Part shown: piece by piece, positions 44,713 through 54,400 of the stretch | Layout of the letters: each line of letters begins with the position of its first letter | Numbering within the stretch: the first letter of the stretch is position 1 | From: Verrucomicrobiota bacterium | GTDB lineage: Bacteria; Verrucomicrobiota; Verrucomicrobiia; Chthoniobacterales; Terrimicrobiaceae | DNA: 64,000 bases | Direction of reading: 5' to 3' | Assembly (NCBI GenBank): GCA_017305195.1 | Contig: JAFKMU010000067.1 | Span: 1-64,000, forward strand | Position numbers and translations under genes: made by a program | The notes under the pieces: generated by a model | The model's input: only the letters and a program-made list of their open reading frames with translations | What the model was told of the DNA's origin: nothing | Database searches by the model: none

Positions 44713-47700
44713 ATGTTAAAGCATCCCAGATTGACGGAGACCCGCATCGAGCGGAGCCTGGAACGTCTCGCGACGGAGATCTACCCGGAGCGTCTGCCGA
44801 TTCAGGTGGAGGCATGGCATGTCGGCGGCGAGCCGGTGTCACTTGAGATGGCAATGCAGGGGGACTATCGTCCCTTTTCGGTTGGCGAGGCCTGGGGTCC
44901 TGCGTGGGATACGAGCTGGTTCCGGGTCAGTGGGCAGGTGCCTTCCGACTGGGATCGCAGCGCAAGCGTGGTGCTGTTCCAACTGACCGACCAGGGCAAA
45001 GAGGGGTTTACGGCAGAAGGGTTGGTCTATCAGTGCGGGCGGCCGGTTTTTGCCATCAATCGCGCGCGCAATGAGATCGATCTCACCGCATGCCTGGAAG
45101 CCGACGGCCGGTTTTCCTTTTATATTGAAGCGGCTGCGAACTGGGCCATCCCCGACGGGAGGCTTACGGAGATCAAGCCCGGGCCGCTCTTCTTTCTGGT
45201 CCAGGCGGAACTCGCCCTTCGGGACGATGCGGCGCGAGCTTTGTATTTTGACTTCCAGGTTGCGGCGGAAGCCATGTCGGTCTTCCCGGAGAACAGCCAG
45301 CGCCGCGCGGAACTGCGCTGTGCGCTGAACGCGGCGGCAAATCATCTCGACGCCGGAAGTCCGGAGCGCCTCCTACGAGCTCGTGCGGAGCTGACGCCAT
45401 TGCTGGCGCGGCGGAATGGTGAAACCGTCCATCGGCTTTCCGCCATCGGGCATGCCCATATTGACACGGCCTGGCTGTGGCCGCTGCGGGAGACGATGCG
45501 AAAATGCGCCCGCACGTTCTCCACCGCCGTGGCCTACATGGACCGGTATCCCGAGTACATCTTCGGGTGCTCGCAGGCGCAGCAGTACGCATGGATGAAG
45601 GCACACTATCCCGAGATCTATGCCGGGATCGTGGAAAAGGTGAGGAGCGGCCAGTGGGAGCCGATCGGTTCGATGTGGGTCGAGGTCGACTGCAACCTGG
45701 CCTCGGGTGAATCGCTTATCCGGCAGATCCTGTATGGTAAGAAGTTTTTCCGGGAGGAGTTTGGCGTCGAGACGAGGGATGCCTGGGTGCCGGATGTCTT
45801 CGGCTACTCAGCAGCCATGCCGCAAATCCTCAAGGGCTGCGGCATCGACGCCTTTGTGACCCAGAAGATTTCCTGGAGCCAGTTCAACAGATTCCCGCAT
45901 CAAACCTTCCTTTGGGAAGGACTCGATGGGACTCGCATCTTCACGCATTTCCCGCCGGCCGACACGTATCTCGGGATCATGAACCCCCGGGAGCTGATGT
46001 TCAATCTCACCAACTTCCAGGAACATGGGCGGGCCAGCCGATCGCTCTACATCTACGGCCATGGCGACGGCGGCGGCGGGCCGGACATCCCGATGCTGGA
46101 GCGCGCGAGGCGGTTACAGGACTTTGAGGGGCTGCCCCAGGTGCGGCAGGAGAAAGTGAGCGACTTTCTGCCCAAGGCCATTGCTGATGCGGCGGACCCC
46201 GCTGTGTGGGTGGGGGAGCTTTATCTCGAGCTTCATCGCGGCACGTACACGACGCATGGCGCGACGAAACGCGGCAATCGGAAGTCGGAGTATCTCCTGC
46301 GTGATACGGAGTTTGCCGAGTGCCTGCGGCTCCACTTCGCGCCGCACTCCGAAGAAAAAGCGGTCGATCCTCCGCGGGCGGTGTATGATGTCACCGGCCT
46401 GGGAGCGGATGATCCGCACCGCCACGCGCACGCGCTGGAGCGCGCCTGGAAGCTGCTTTTGCTGAACCAGTTTCACGACATCATCCCGGGCTCCTCGATT
46501 CGCTGGGTCTATGAGGATAGCGCGAGGGACTATGCCGCCATCACCGCGCTCGGGCAGTCTGTCCTCGCGGGCGCGCTCGACGCCATCGATGCGCAAGTCA
46601 ATACATCGGGTGTGCTCTCGCCGGTGCGTCTCTTCAACCCTCTGGGCTGGGAGCGGCGGGAGGTGCTCGGTCTTCCCTCGGGACGCCTGCGGGAGGTGAA
46701 TGTGCCTGCCTGTGGCTATGCGGTCGTCTCGGACGCCGGGCTGCCTGCCGCGCCGGTCACGCCGGTGACGGTGACAGCCATCGAAGGCGGATGGCTTATG
46801 GAGAACGGACTATTGCGGCTGACCGTGGATGCAAGCGGTTCACTGACCAGCGTGTGGGATGTCGCGGCGGATCGCGAGGTCCTGGCCGAGGGGGCCTGCG
46901 GCAACGAGTTTCACCTGCATCCTGACCAGCCCAATGTGGCCGATGCCTGGGATATCGACATTTTCTACAAGGAACAGGTCGAGATCTTGTCCGGCGCCCA
47001 GGTGACTCTGGAATCCTCCGACCCCTGGCAGGCGGCGCTGCGTGTCGAACTGTCGTTTGGCGCTTCGCGTCTGACGCAGCGCATCGTCCTTACCGCCGGT
47101 TCACGGAGGGTGGATTTCCCCACCGAGGTGGACTGGCACGAGAGCCATCGTCTGCTTAAGGTGGCCTTTCCTGTCGGCATTCACGCAGCCCAGGCTACTT
47201 ATGAAACCCAGTTCGGGCATCTCCAGCGGCCGACCCATTATAATACAACCTGGGACATGGCTCGCTTTGAAGTCTGTGCGCATAAATGGGCTGACCTTTC
47301 GGAGGGCGACTACGGAGTCGCCCTGCTGAACGACTGCAAATACGGGTATGATATTCATGGCTGCGTCATGCGCCTTAGCTTGTTGCGCAGCCCGACAGCC
47401 CCCGACCCCGTAGCCGATCGCGGGCGACACCATTTCACCTACGCCCTGCTGCCTCACGCAGGTGATTTCCGCGCCGGGCGGGTCGTTGAGGAGGCTTACG
47501 AGTTGAATGGACCTCTCCACCTGCGAGCCCTGGAGTCCCATCCGGGTGCGCTGCCTACGCAGGCCTCGTTTTTCTCCCTCGACCGCCCGGGGTTGGTGAT
47601 CGACACGATCAAGCCCGCGGAAGACGGCGAAGGCATCATCGTGCGTCTCTACGAATCCCGCGGTTCTCGCGGCAGGTATGTCCTGCGCACGAGCCTGCCT

Positions 47701-47826
47701 GCGGTGAGTATTGCCGAGACCAATCTCCTGGAGGTCGATCGCACCACCCTGCCGCTGAGCGATGGAGAAGTTTCGCTCAACGTCCGTCCCTTCGAAATCC
47801 TCACTCTGCGCCTTCGTTTAGCCTGA
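44713..47826 (+). CDS. GH38 alpha-mannosidase 1
   Basis: 1037 residues from ATG 44713 (a GTG at 44701 is also open). Order: N-terminal beta domain (SVGEAWGPAWDTSWFRVSG), catalytic (beta/alpha)7 with the zinc motif GHAHIDTAWLWPLRET (His 249, Asp 251) and the nucleophile Asp near 361 in AWVPDVFGYSAAMPQ, the zinc His in LNQFHDIIPGSSI, middle helical domain, then the large beta C-terminal domain (PTHYNTTWDMARFEVCAHKW). It resembles the bacterial cytoplasmic/Man2C-like class. A retaining, zinc-dependent enzyme removing alpha-mannose; no signal peptide. Followed 7 bases later by a second GH38 gene. Confidence 0.94.
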   Translation: MLKHPRLTETRIERSLERLATEIYPERLPIQVEAWHVGGEPVSLEMAMQGDYRPFSVGEAWGPAWDTSWFRVSGQVPSDWDRSASVVLFQLTDQGKEGFTAEGLVYQCGRPVFAINRARNEIDLTACLEADGRFSFYIEAAANWAIPDGRLTEIKPGPLFFLVQAELALRDDAARALYFDFQVAAEAMSVFPENSQRRAELRCALNAAANHLDAGSPERLLRARAELTPLLARRNGETVHRLSAIGHAHIDTAWLWPLRETMRKCARTFSTAVAYMDRYPEYIFGCSQAQQYAWMKAHYPEIYAGIVEKVRSGQWEPIGSMWVEVDCNLASGESLIRQILYGKKFFREEFGVETRDAWVPDVFGYSAAMPQILKGCGIDAFVTQKISWSQFNRFPHQTFLWEGLDGTRIFTHFPPADTYLGIMNPRELMFNLTNFQEHGRASRSLYIYGHGDGGGGPDIPMLERARRLQDFEGLPQVRQEKVSDFLPKAIADAADPAVWVGELYLELHRGTYTTHGATKRGNRKSEYLLRDTEFAECLRLHFAPHSEEKAVDPPRAVYDVTGLGADDPHRHAHALERAWKLLLLNQFHDIIPGSSIRWVYEDSARDYAAITALGQSVLAGALDAIDAQVNTSGVLSPVRLFNPLGWERREVLGLPSGRLREVNVPACGYAVVSDAGLPAAPVTPVTVTAIEGGWLMENGLLRLTVDASGSLTSVWDVAADREVLAEGACGNEFHLHPDQPNVADAWDIDIFYKEQVEILSGAQVTLESSDPWQAALRVELSFGASRLTQRIVLTAGSRRVDFPTEVDWHESHRLLKVAFPVGIHAAQATYETQFGHLQRPTHYNTTWDMARFEVCAHKWADLSEGDYGVALLNDCKYGYDIHGCVMRLSLLRSPTAPDPVADRGRHHFTYALLPHAGDFRAGRVVEEAYELNGPLHLRALESHPGALPTQASFFSLDRPGLVIDTIKPAEDGEGIIVRLYESRGSRGRYVLRTSLPAVSIAETNLLEVDRTTLPLSDGEVSLNVRPFEILTLRLRLA

Positions 47827-47833
47827 TCCCCCA

Positions 47834-50275
47834 ATGACGAACCCCGACCAACTCACGCTGCATCTCCTGCCCAATGCCCACCTCGATCCCGTATGGCTCT
47901 GGGATTGGCGCGAGGGACTCAGCGAAGGAATCACCACCATCAAGACTGTGCTGGAGTTGATGGATGAATTCCCCGAACTCACCTTTCTCCGCGGAGAGGC
48001 CGTGATCTATCAGCATCTGCAGAAGCAGGCTCCGAAGATGTTTGACCAGGTCCTCGAGCGTATCGCCGAGGGACGCTGGGATGTCGTTGGAGGCACGCAT
48101 GTGCAGCCAGATTCCAACCTGTGCTCCGCGGAAACCCTCTGCCGCCATTTCGAGACATCCCTTGCTTGGTTTGAGCGTGAGGTAGGCGTCCGCCCCTCGA
48201 TCGCATGGCAGGCGGACAGCTTTGGCCACTCGGCGGGGTGGCCGAATGTCCTGTCTTCTTTCGGCATGGAGGGGTTTTGTTTCTCCAGGCCGCAACGGGC
48301 TCAGTTTCCCATGGAATCTCCTGCTTTCTGGTGGAGCAGCGACCATGCCGACCGCCTTCTGTGTTACCGGCAGCACTGGCCGTGGTATTGCAGCGAACGG
48401 TCCAATATCTCCGAGGTGCTCGACACAACGCTCCAGGGAGCCATCGCGCAGTCATTTCGCCACGCCGGGGCGTTGATCGGCCTGGGAAACCACGGCGGTG
48501 GTCCCACGCGCCAGCATCTGTCCGAGATCGAGGCCTGGCGGCGGCGGCATCCCGAGGTGAAAGTGAAGTTCTCGACGCTCACCGGATTCTTCCGGTCTTT
48601 GCGCGAAGATGCGGCAACAGCGGTTGCTCCTGTCGTGAGGGGGGAGCTGGGTTTTTGTCTGCGAGGCTGCTATTCCTCCGTGCAGAAATTCAAGGCGGTT
48701 TACCGAAAGGCGGAAAACCTTGTGCGCGAGGCCGAGGTGGCGCAAAGCGCCCTTCTCCCGACAGGTGGAGACGGTCGGCTCGACGAGGCCTGGGATAGTG
48801 TGCTCTTCAACAGCTTTCACGACATCCTTCCCGGAACAAGCATCGAGCGGGCGATGGATGATCAGATGCATTGGACGGGTCTCGCTCTGTTTCACGCGCA
48901 GCGAGCGCGGTTTGAAGCGCTCAATGGGCTGGCTTCCCGGGTGGATACGCGGGTGCCGCGCCCCTCGGCCAAGGATGCGCCTGCCGATGTGCCGCTCTTG
49001 ATCTGGAATCCTCTCCCGTATGAGGTTTCGGGACCGGTCGAGATCGAGGCTGCCCTGGATTACCGGCCTCTCTGGCAATACCATCACAGGCCCGAGGATG
49101 TGCCCTTCACACTCAGGGATCCCGGCGGACGGACCATCCCGTTTCAAGAGATCGCGACCGAGCACGGTTCCATGATAGACGTGGCTTGGAGGAAGCGGGT
49201 GGTGGCACGTCTCACCGTGCCAGCGCTGGGCTGGAAGGTAGTCCGGCTCGGCCTCGCCAAGACAAAGCCGGTTTTCCGGAAGAGGGCCTCCGACTGTTCC
49301 GCGCGGGGAGGGCTTTCTCCGCGCATAGGCAATGATCTCTGGGATGTGCGCGTCGATGCCGGCAAACAGCAGCTCGTCGTCAAGCGAGGGGGCAAGGTGT
49401 TTCTCAACGGGCCGCTGCGTCTGCTGACGGTGGAGGATCCGTTTGGCTCCTGGGGTGGCATGAACGAAGAGGAGGAGTCCTTTCAGCTCAATACGATCCG
49501 TGAAAACTGGGTGCTCCAGCAGCACAGCATACTGGAGAATGGCCCGGAACGCTCCCGGCTCTGGACGCGCTGGAGCGGAGGAAACTCCTGGGTGGAGCTG
49601 ACCTTTGATGTCTGCCGCGACCAGGATTGCCTCACTCTGAACGGTCGCCTACTCTGGAACGAACGCAGCGCGCGGCTGGTGCTTGCGATCCCCTCCGTCG
49701 GCCCCGCGACCTGCGACGTGCCCGCCAGCATCGTGGAGCGGGAAACGCCGGGGCAGGTGCCCACCGGCCGCTGGTGGCAGCGACGCAATACTCGCGGTGC
49801 CACAGTCGGCCTGGCTAGCGATGTGCTGCGCGATACCAGCTTTCAGAAAGGCGAGACCCGGCTCACCCTGGCTCGCGCCACGCGCTATGCCAACGATGTA
49901 CCGACTGCTCCCGACGAGAAGCCCTGGGTGGCTGTCACGGATTGCGGAGAGCTGAAGTTCCGCCTCGCCCTGTTTGGCGACGGTGTCGATCCCGACTCGG
50001 TGGCGGATTTCCTGGATCACCCTCCCACGGTATTGCCTGTCACCCCGAGCCCCGGCGACCTGCCTGAGAGCGGCTCGTTCGGCTGTCTCCAACCCTCCGG
50101 AGTCCAGCTGCTGGCCCTGCGAAAGACCGGGCCGAGCTTTTCGCTGCGGGTGCAAAACCGGACGGGGCGCGATTGCGACGCGTATTTCCAGAATGGACAG
50201 GCCCGATATCCTCTTGGCCGTCTGGCTCCCGGACAGATCGTTACCAAGACGCTGGAAATCGGCCCACTCGGATGA
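47834..50275 (+). CDS. GH38 alpha-mannosidase 2
   Basis: 813 residues, clearly different from the enzyme just upstream. The catalytic domain starts at the N-terminus: LLPNAHLDPVWLWDWREGL (zinc His 16 and Asp 18), the nucleophile Asp near 128 in WQADSFGHSAGWPN, zinc His in FNSFHDILPGTSIER. It lacks the N-terminal beta domain of mannosidase 1 and has a more compact C-terminal beta part (NSWVELTFDVCRDQDCLTLNG). No signal peptide. Its stop overlaps the MFS gene as ATGA. The pair may act on different alpha-mannosyl linkages of the imported sugar. Confidence 0.93.
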   Translation: MTNPDQLTLHLLPNAHLDPVWLWDWREGLSEGITTIKTVLELMDEFPELTFLRGEAVIYQHLQKQAPKMFDQVLERIAEGRWDVVGGTHVQPDSNLCSAETLCRHFETSLAWFEREVGVRPSIAWQADSFGHSAGWPNVLSSFGMEGFCFSRPQRAQFPMESPAFWWSSDHADRLLCYRQHWPWYCSERSNISEVLDTTLQGAIAQSFRHAGALIGLGNHGGGPTRQHLSEIEAWRRRHPEVKVKFSTLTGFFRSLREDAATAVAPVVRGELGFCLRGCYSSVQKFKAVYRKAENLVREAEVAQSALLPTGGDGRLDEAWDSVLFNSFHDILPGTSIERAMDDQMHWTGLALFHAQRARFEALNGLASRVDTRVPRPSAKDAPADVPLLIWNPLPYEVSGPVEIEAALDYRPLWQYHHRPEDVPFTLRDPGGRTIPFQEIATEHGSMIDVAWRKRVVARLTVPALGWKVVRLGLAKTKPVFRKRASDCSARGGLSPRIGNDLWDVRVDAGKQQLVVKRGGKVFLNGPLRLLTVEDPFGSWGGMNEEEESFQLNTIRENWVLQQHSILENGPERSRLWTRWSGGNSWVELTFDVCRDQDCLTLNGRLLWNERSARLVLAIPSVGPATCDVPASIVERETPGQVPTGRWWQRRNTRGATVGLASDVLRDTSFQKGETRLTLARATRYANDVPTAPDEKPWVAVTDCGELKFRLALFGDGVDPDSVADFLDHPPTVLPVTPSPGDLPESGSFGCLQPSGVQLLALRKTGPSFSLRVQNRTGRDCDAYFQNGQARYPLGRLAPGQIVTKTLEIGPLG

Positions 50276-51729
50276 AAGCATCGGCGGAATACCGTGTCGG
50301 TTCGTTAAGCTATACCCGGCCAAAGCTTGCCGTCCTGCTCTTCTGGCTGCTGTGGGGGGATTTCTGCTACGTCCTCATGGAGGCGGTCACCCCCAGCATC
50401 ATGCCCCTGCAGTTCAAGGCCCTCGGTGCTTCGAATGTCACGATGTCGCTGGTGCTTTCCACCATCCCGTGGACGATGGGAATGATCCTCAACCCGGTGA
50501 TCAGCTTTAAAAGCGACCGCTTTCGCAGCAAATGGGGCCGCAGGATTCCGTTTATCGCGGCAACGGTGCCTTTTCTCGTCCTCTGCCTGATCGGTCTCGG
50601 TTTCGGTCGTCAGGCGGGAGCGTTCATTTCGGCACATGCCGGGAACTGGCTCGGAAGCCTCTCGGCGAATACAGTTTCACTGATCCTCATGTCGGGCCTG
50701 TTCGTGGCTTTTTCGTTCTTTAATGTCTTCGTCAATTCCGTCTTCTGGTACCTTTTCAACGATGTGGTGCCGGAGAGGCTCCTCGCCCGCTTCATGTCTT
50801 GGTTCCGCATGGTGGCGATGATCTCGGTCTCTCTTTATAATCTCCTCATCTTTCCCTTTGCGGAATCCCATACGACGGAGATCTACTGCGGTGCGGCTCT
50901 TCTGTATCTGGTGGGTTTCGGAATGATGTGCCTCAATGTACGAGAGGGCTCCTACCCGCCGCCGCCGCCGTATGCCGGGGATCGGTCCGGGTTTGTCGCC
51001 GCAGTGAAGACTTATGCCCTCGAGTGCCACTCGCTTTGGCACTACTGGTATCAGTTTCTGATTACTGTTCTCGGTTCGATCGCCGGAGGGGGAGCGATGT
51101 TCATGGTTTTCTTTTATCAGTCAACCGGACTGGATCTCGCCCAGATTGGCAAAGTGAATTTTGCCATCACCCTCTCCACCTCGCTCTTGATCCTTGGCTC
51201 CGGCTGGCTGGCCGACCGGTATCATCCGATTCGTATCGTGCTGGCCGGTTCCTTGATGCAGGTTTTTCTGGTGCTGCCGATCATGATGATCTGGCTGTTC
51301 TGGCATCCGCCGGCGCAGACGGCCTTCTGGGCATGGATCGTGATCTCCGTTGGGCTGGTCGCCCCCATGACCGCGCTTCTCGGAGTGTGGGATCCGCCGC
51401 TGTTCATGAGGCTGTTTCCGCGGGATCGCTACGGCCAGTTTTGCTCGGCCAATGCATTGTGGCGAGCGTTCGGGTTTATCCTGGGAGGATTGCTTGTCGG
51501 CGTCTTCCTCGATGTGATGAAGAAATTCTTCGGAGAGATGGATGTCTATCGGCTCCTGCCGGTTTGGCAGCTTGTCTTTATGATACCTGCTGTCTTCCTT
51601 ACATTTCGGCTCTATCGTAGCTGGAAGCGATTCGGGGGTGATGATGCTTATGTTCCGCCCCTGCCGGAGGCTGCTGTGGCATCCGGCAGGCAATCCCGTC
51701 TGGAACCGGAGGCAGACGACTCAGTGTGA
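50272..51729 (+). CDS. MFS sugar transporter
   Basis: 485 residues from the ATG overlapping the mannosidase stop. About 12 membrane helices; the MFS A-loop is visible as SFKSDRFRSKWGRRIPFI (family DR.RS.WGRR.P), as in GPH/SLC45-type sugar carriers, with LDLAQIGKVNFAITLSTSLLIL and GWLADRYHPIRIVLAGSL in the second half. The frame is open further upstream inside the mannosidase gene; that part is not used. As the third gene of the operon with two alpha-mannosidases it most likely imports mannose-containing oligosaccharides or glycosides. Confidence 0.88.
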   Translation: MKASAEYRVGSLSYTRPKLAVLLFWLLWGDFCYVLMEAVTPSIMPLQFKALGASNVTMSLVLSTIPWTMGMILNPVISFKSDRFRSKWGRRIPFIAATVPFLVLCLIGLGFGRQAGAFISAHAGNWLGSLSANTVSLILMSGLFVAFSFFNVFVNSVFWYLFNDVVPERLLARFMSWFRMVAMISVSLYNLLIFPFAESHTTEIYCGAALLYLVGFGMMCLNVREGSYPPPPPYAGDRSGFVAAVKTYALECHSLWHYWYQFLITVLGSIAGGGAMFMVFFYQSTGLDLAQIGKVNFAITLSTSLLILGSGWLADRYHPIRIVLAGSLMQVFLVLPIMMIWLFWHPPAQTAFWAWIVISVGLVAPMTALLGVWDPPLFMRLFPRDRYGQFCSANALWRAFGFILGGLLVGVFLDVMKKFFGEMDVYRLLPVWQLVFMIPAVFLTFRLYRSWKRFGGDDAYVPPLPEAAVASGRQSRLEPEADDSV

Positions 51730-52584
51730 TACCGCAGCGTCGCTGAGCGTCTTCTGGAACTCCCGGTCGAGGTATTCGGCGAAGGAAAGGTTTTCCTTGG
51801 CCGCGCGTTCGGCGATGGCCTGATATTCCCTCAACGTGATCTGGCGTTTGAATTCCAGCGATACGGCCTTCGGAATGTCCTGCCATGCGGTGCGGGCCTT
51901 TGCTATCTGCGCGTCTGTCAGACCCAGCGTCCGCAGCACGACCTCGGCCATCAACTGATCGCCCTGAGGTCCCATGTGGATGCTGTCGCAAGTCAGGTAA
52001 TAGTCCTTGTTCCAGCGAGGTGCGGAAGCCGCTTTCGCCTCCGGCACCGCTTTGAGCATGGCGGCATTGACGTCGGCGAGCATCAACTTCTTGTCCTTCG
52101 CCAGCTCGCGCAGGAAGTCGTTGTATGGCGCGAGGTTCTTATTGGTGTACTCATCCGGGTTTTCGGAGATCATTGTCGCGGTCAGGATGATTGGCTTTAC
52201 CCCCGCAGCTTGGGCTTTCTCCACGATGGCCAGGATGTTGGCCTTATAGCGCTCCAGCGGTACTCCGGCGGCTCCTTTCAGTACGTCGTTGACTCCGCAG
52301 CTCAACGTCATGAAATCGGGCTTTTTGGCCAGAATGTCTGCATCGAGCCGGGCGAGCATGTCATCCGAGGTGTTGCCTGCGATTCCTGCCGGGATCGTCT
52401 CGACCTCGATGCCGTTAAGCTTGAGAGCGGCGGTCACGAGGCTCACGTATCCGGCGGTGTTGGACGCACCATACTGGGTGATCGAATCACCGAGGAACGC
52501 GAATTTTTTTCCCGACGCGATGACTGGATCGGCCTGGGCGGAAGTGAACGCGATGACTAGCACGAGAAGGGTAGGAATTCTCAT
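51721..52584 (-). CDS. Secreted SGNH/GDSL hydrolase
   Basis: 287 residues with a signal peptide (RIPTLLVLVIAFTSAQA). SGNH blocks: FAFLGDSITQYGASN (Ser near residue 34), AGIAGNTSDDMLARL (Gly), LSCGVNDVL (Asn) and CDSIHMGPQGDQLM (Asp-x-x-His near 205). An extracellular or periplasmic esterase, probably deacylating glycans. Its last nine bases overlap the end of the convergent MFS gene. A 28-bp palindrome covers its start codon and suggests strict control. Confidence 0.9.
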   Translation of the reverse strand: MRIPTLLVLVIAFTSAQADPVIASGKKFAFLGDSITQYGASNTAGYVSLVTAALKLNGIEVETIPAGIAGNTSDDMLARLDADILAKKPDFMTLSCGVNDVLKGAAGVPLERYKANILAIVEKAQAAGVKPIILTATMISENPDEYTNKNLAPYNDFLRELAKDKKLMLADVNAAMLKAVPEAKAASAPRWNKDYYLTCDSIHMGPQGDQLMAEVVLRTLGLTDAQIAKARTAWQDIPKAVSLEFKRQITLREYQAIAERAAKENLSFAEYLDREFQKTLSDAAVSH

Positions 52585-52608
52585 AGATGTAAAGCTTTAC
52601 ATCTATGA
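52581..52608. promoter_or_regulatory. 28-bp perfect palindrome over the SGNH start codon
   Basis: Centre TGTAAAGCTTTACA with both arms extended by seven matching bases. The start codon of the SGNH gene is within the left arm. The core is like a LacI-family operator (TGNAANCGNTTNCA type) and sits where binding would block transcription or where the RNA hairpin would hide the start. A further TGTAAAG half-site follows at 52615. Confidence 0.6.
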
Positions 52609-52863
52609 TGGAAATGTAAAGTTCATAGGCGGAAGAGGCACTTGAAAATGCCTTATGCGAGGTTGGAGGCTGTCCGATAAGTCGGGATGGACATGCTGGG
52701 GGAAGAGGTTTTTGTCAGTGACGAGCAATGGGAGGTATGGTGTGGTGGTCTTCCTCCTGACAGCGCAAATCATAGCGGGCGAGGGAACCTGGTTCGCTTG
52801 GAGCGTTCTTGTCTTCGGCGGTACTATTTCCTCCGCACGCTCGACCGTCTGCGCCGCTAAACA

Positions 52864-53222
52864 ATGAACAGAAAACTCGAGCGCATTGAGCGAAAGGAAT
52901 ATCCGGTTGAATTCGGCTGGCTGATGATGCCTGGACTGATTCAGATCAAGCAGTCGAAGACAGGTCTTTTAGGCAAGGGAACCATGGCAATCGAAGGCAG
53001 CGAACTCGTCCTCCCGGAAAGATGCTGTGGAACGTTTGGCTCCGGCTCCTTGCCTACGTGGCCATGGCCGCCGTGCTACTGCTCGCAGTCTGGATCCCGG
53101 TGATCGATGTTTTGAAGCTGGTCGGCCCGCCGCCATTGCTCCCACCAGACGCCTCAGCCGGTGAGATTTTGGTCGCATGGGTAGGGATGAAAATCGCCGC
53201 CCTGTACACTCTGGCACTTTGA
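52864..53222 (+). pseudogene. Possible frameshifted membrane protein
   Basis: Two adjoining frames: the first reads NRKLERIERKEYPVEFGWLM and MAIEGSELVL, the second (from about 53022) LRLLAYVAMAAVLLLAVWIP, a membrane-like helix, and ILVAWVGMKIAALYTLAL. They could be one gene with a frame change near 53015, but I recognise no family, and the neighbours are fragments. Not well supported. Confidence 0.25.
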
Positions 53223-53389
53223 GAAACTGGACGCGCTGGCCTGGAATCATCCGGTACTCCAGGGCCGCCAGAGACTGTATGCCATGCACTGCGGCGCGCG
53301 CCGTGAGCTGGGGACGCGCAGCCGATCAGCGGAGGATGACGCGGCCGTTGCTCATGAGCCAGGGATCACGGCGTGCGAGTTCTCCGATG

Positions 53390-53755
53390 GAGTCATTTCC
53401 TTCGGGTCGGCAAAGACGTTTTGGTATCAAAACGCGGACGCTGCATTTTCGCGTCGATGGACTCGCGCAGGATCGGGAGCGCTGGACGTTGCTTCTCCAT
53501 TCCTTTGACCATCTCCAGCTAGGCGCGAGATATCGGGTATCGATCGGCAAGGATCATCGCCCCGTCGGCACCTGGGATGTTCCTGCAGGGTGGGATGCCG
53601 CAGAGGCATTTTATCCCGTTGAGCTGACGCGGGCGGATTTTACCGCGACCGGGCGACTGATCGTACACATCGAATCCGACCAACCGCCTCTCGTTCACTG
53701 GTGGAAGGACGGTGGATTCGTCGCTGCGCTCCACGCATTTTGGATTGCGGGATGA
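53390..53755 (+). pseudogene. C-terminal beta-domain remnant, unknown protein
   Basis: About 110 residues read smoothly (TRTLHFRVDGLAQDRERWTL, YRVSIGKDHRPVGTWDVPAG, AAEAFYPVELTRADFTATGR, LIVHIESDQPPLVHWW) with beta-strand character, like a C-terminal accessory domain of a glycosidase. No start or catalytic part is present; the sequence before 53390 does not read as protein. Probably a truncated gene. Confidence 0.4.
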
Positions 53756-53804
53756 TACGCCGACAGGCAACAGCAAACTCGGTTTTCTGAGTTCGTTTTC
53801 TTCC

Positions 53805-54110
53805 ATGGTCCGAAACTTCCTGAGCTGCGATTGGGGCACCAGTCATCTGCGTCTCCGTCTTGTAGAAACCGCGACACTCCGTGTTTTGGCCGAAATGAAA
53901 ACGGGCGATGGGGCATCATCAATCAGGCTGGCCCGGAGACAGAACGAGGAGCCAGATTTCCACACCTTGCTTGCCTGCGCCCGACAACTCTTAGGCAATC
54001 CCGAGCCCGATCCGAGGCATGCCTCGTCTCTGGAATGGCTTCATCGAGCATCGGTTGGATGGAGCTCCCTTGGTTGGGATATCAGTTTAGAAGATTTAAG
54101 CATTATGGAG
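53805..54110 (+). pseudogene. 2-dehydro-3-deoxygalactonokinase (DgoK-like) remnant
   Basis: Starts MVRNFLSCDWGTSHLRLRLV, the phosphate-1 motif of DgoK-type sugar kinases (family: f.scDWGTSslRlrlv). A frameshift follows after about 40 residues, and in another frame appears LVSGMASSSIGWMELPW (family: i.sGMaSSsiGWrElPY) at about 54023-54075. Then similarity ends. The enzyme would phosphorylate KDGal in galactonate/uronate use; this copy is dead. Confidence 0.65.
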
Positions 54111-54262
54111 GTTTTCTACGGCTTCGTTCTACGGTCGAGCGAGTTTCTCATGGAAGAACGTGAAAAGCATCGCAACGCTACGAAATCCTCATTTCCTTCA
54201 ATCTGAGGAATTTGCAAAGCTATGAAAAGTAATGCAAATCGCTGAAAATCAACGATTTGAAT

Positions 54263-54300
54263 TTAGAAGACCGGGGCTCTATCCACTGAGCTACGGGCGC
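54263..54300 (-). tRNA. tRNA-Arg(UCU) 5' half only (fragment, copy 2)
   Basis: The same 38 nt as at 8545-8582, ending at the same base after the anticodon loop CTTCTAA. One base differs in the position between D stem and anticodon stem (GAGCC against GAGCA). It is not a complete tRNA. The sequence past the break is different from copy 1 except for a few bases (AATTC-like). Confidence 0.85.
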
Positions 54301-54400
54301 AAATTGTTGATAATCAAGATATTTATCTGGCCGCTTTCGCCGTCCATTTGATTTGTTCTGCGGTGCAGACGGAAAATCCGCTCCACTATACCCAAAAATG

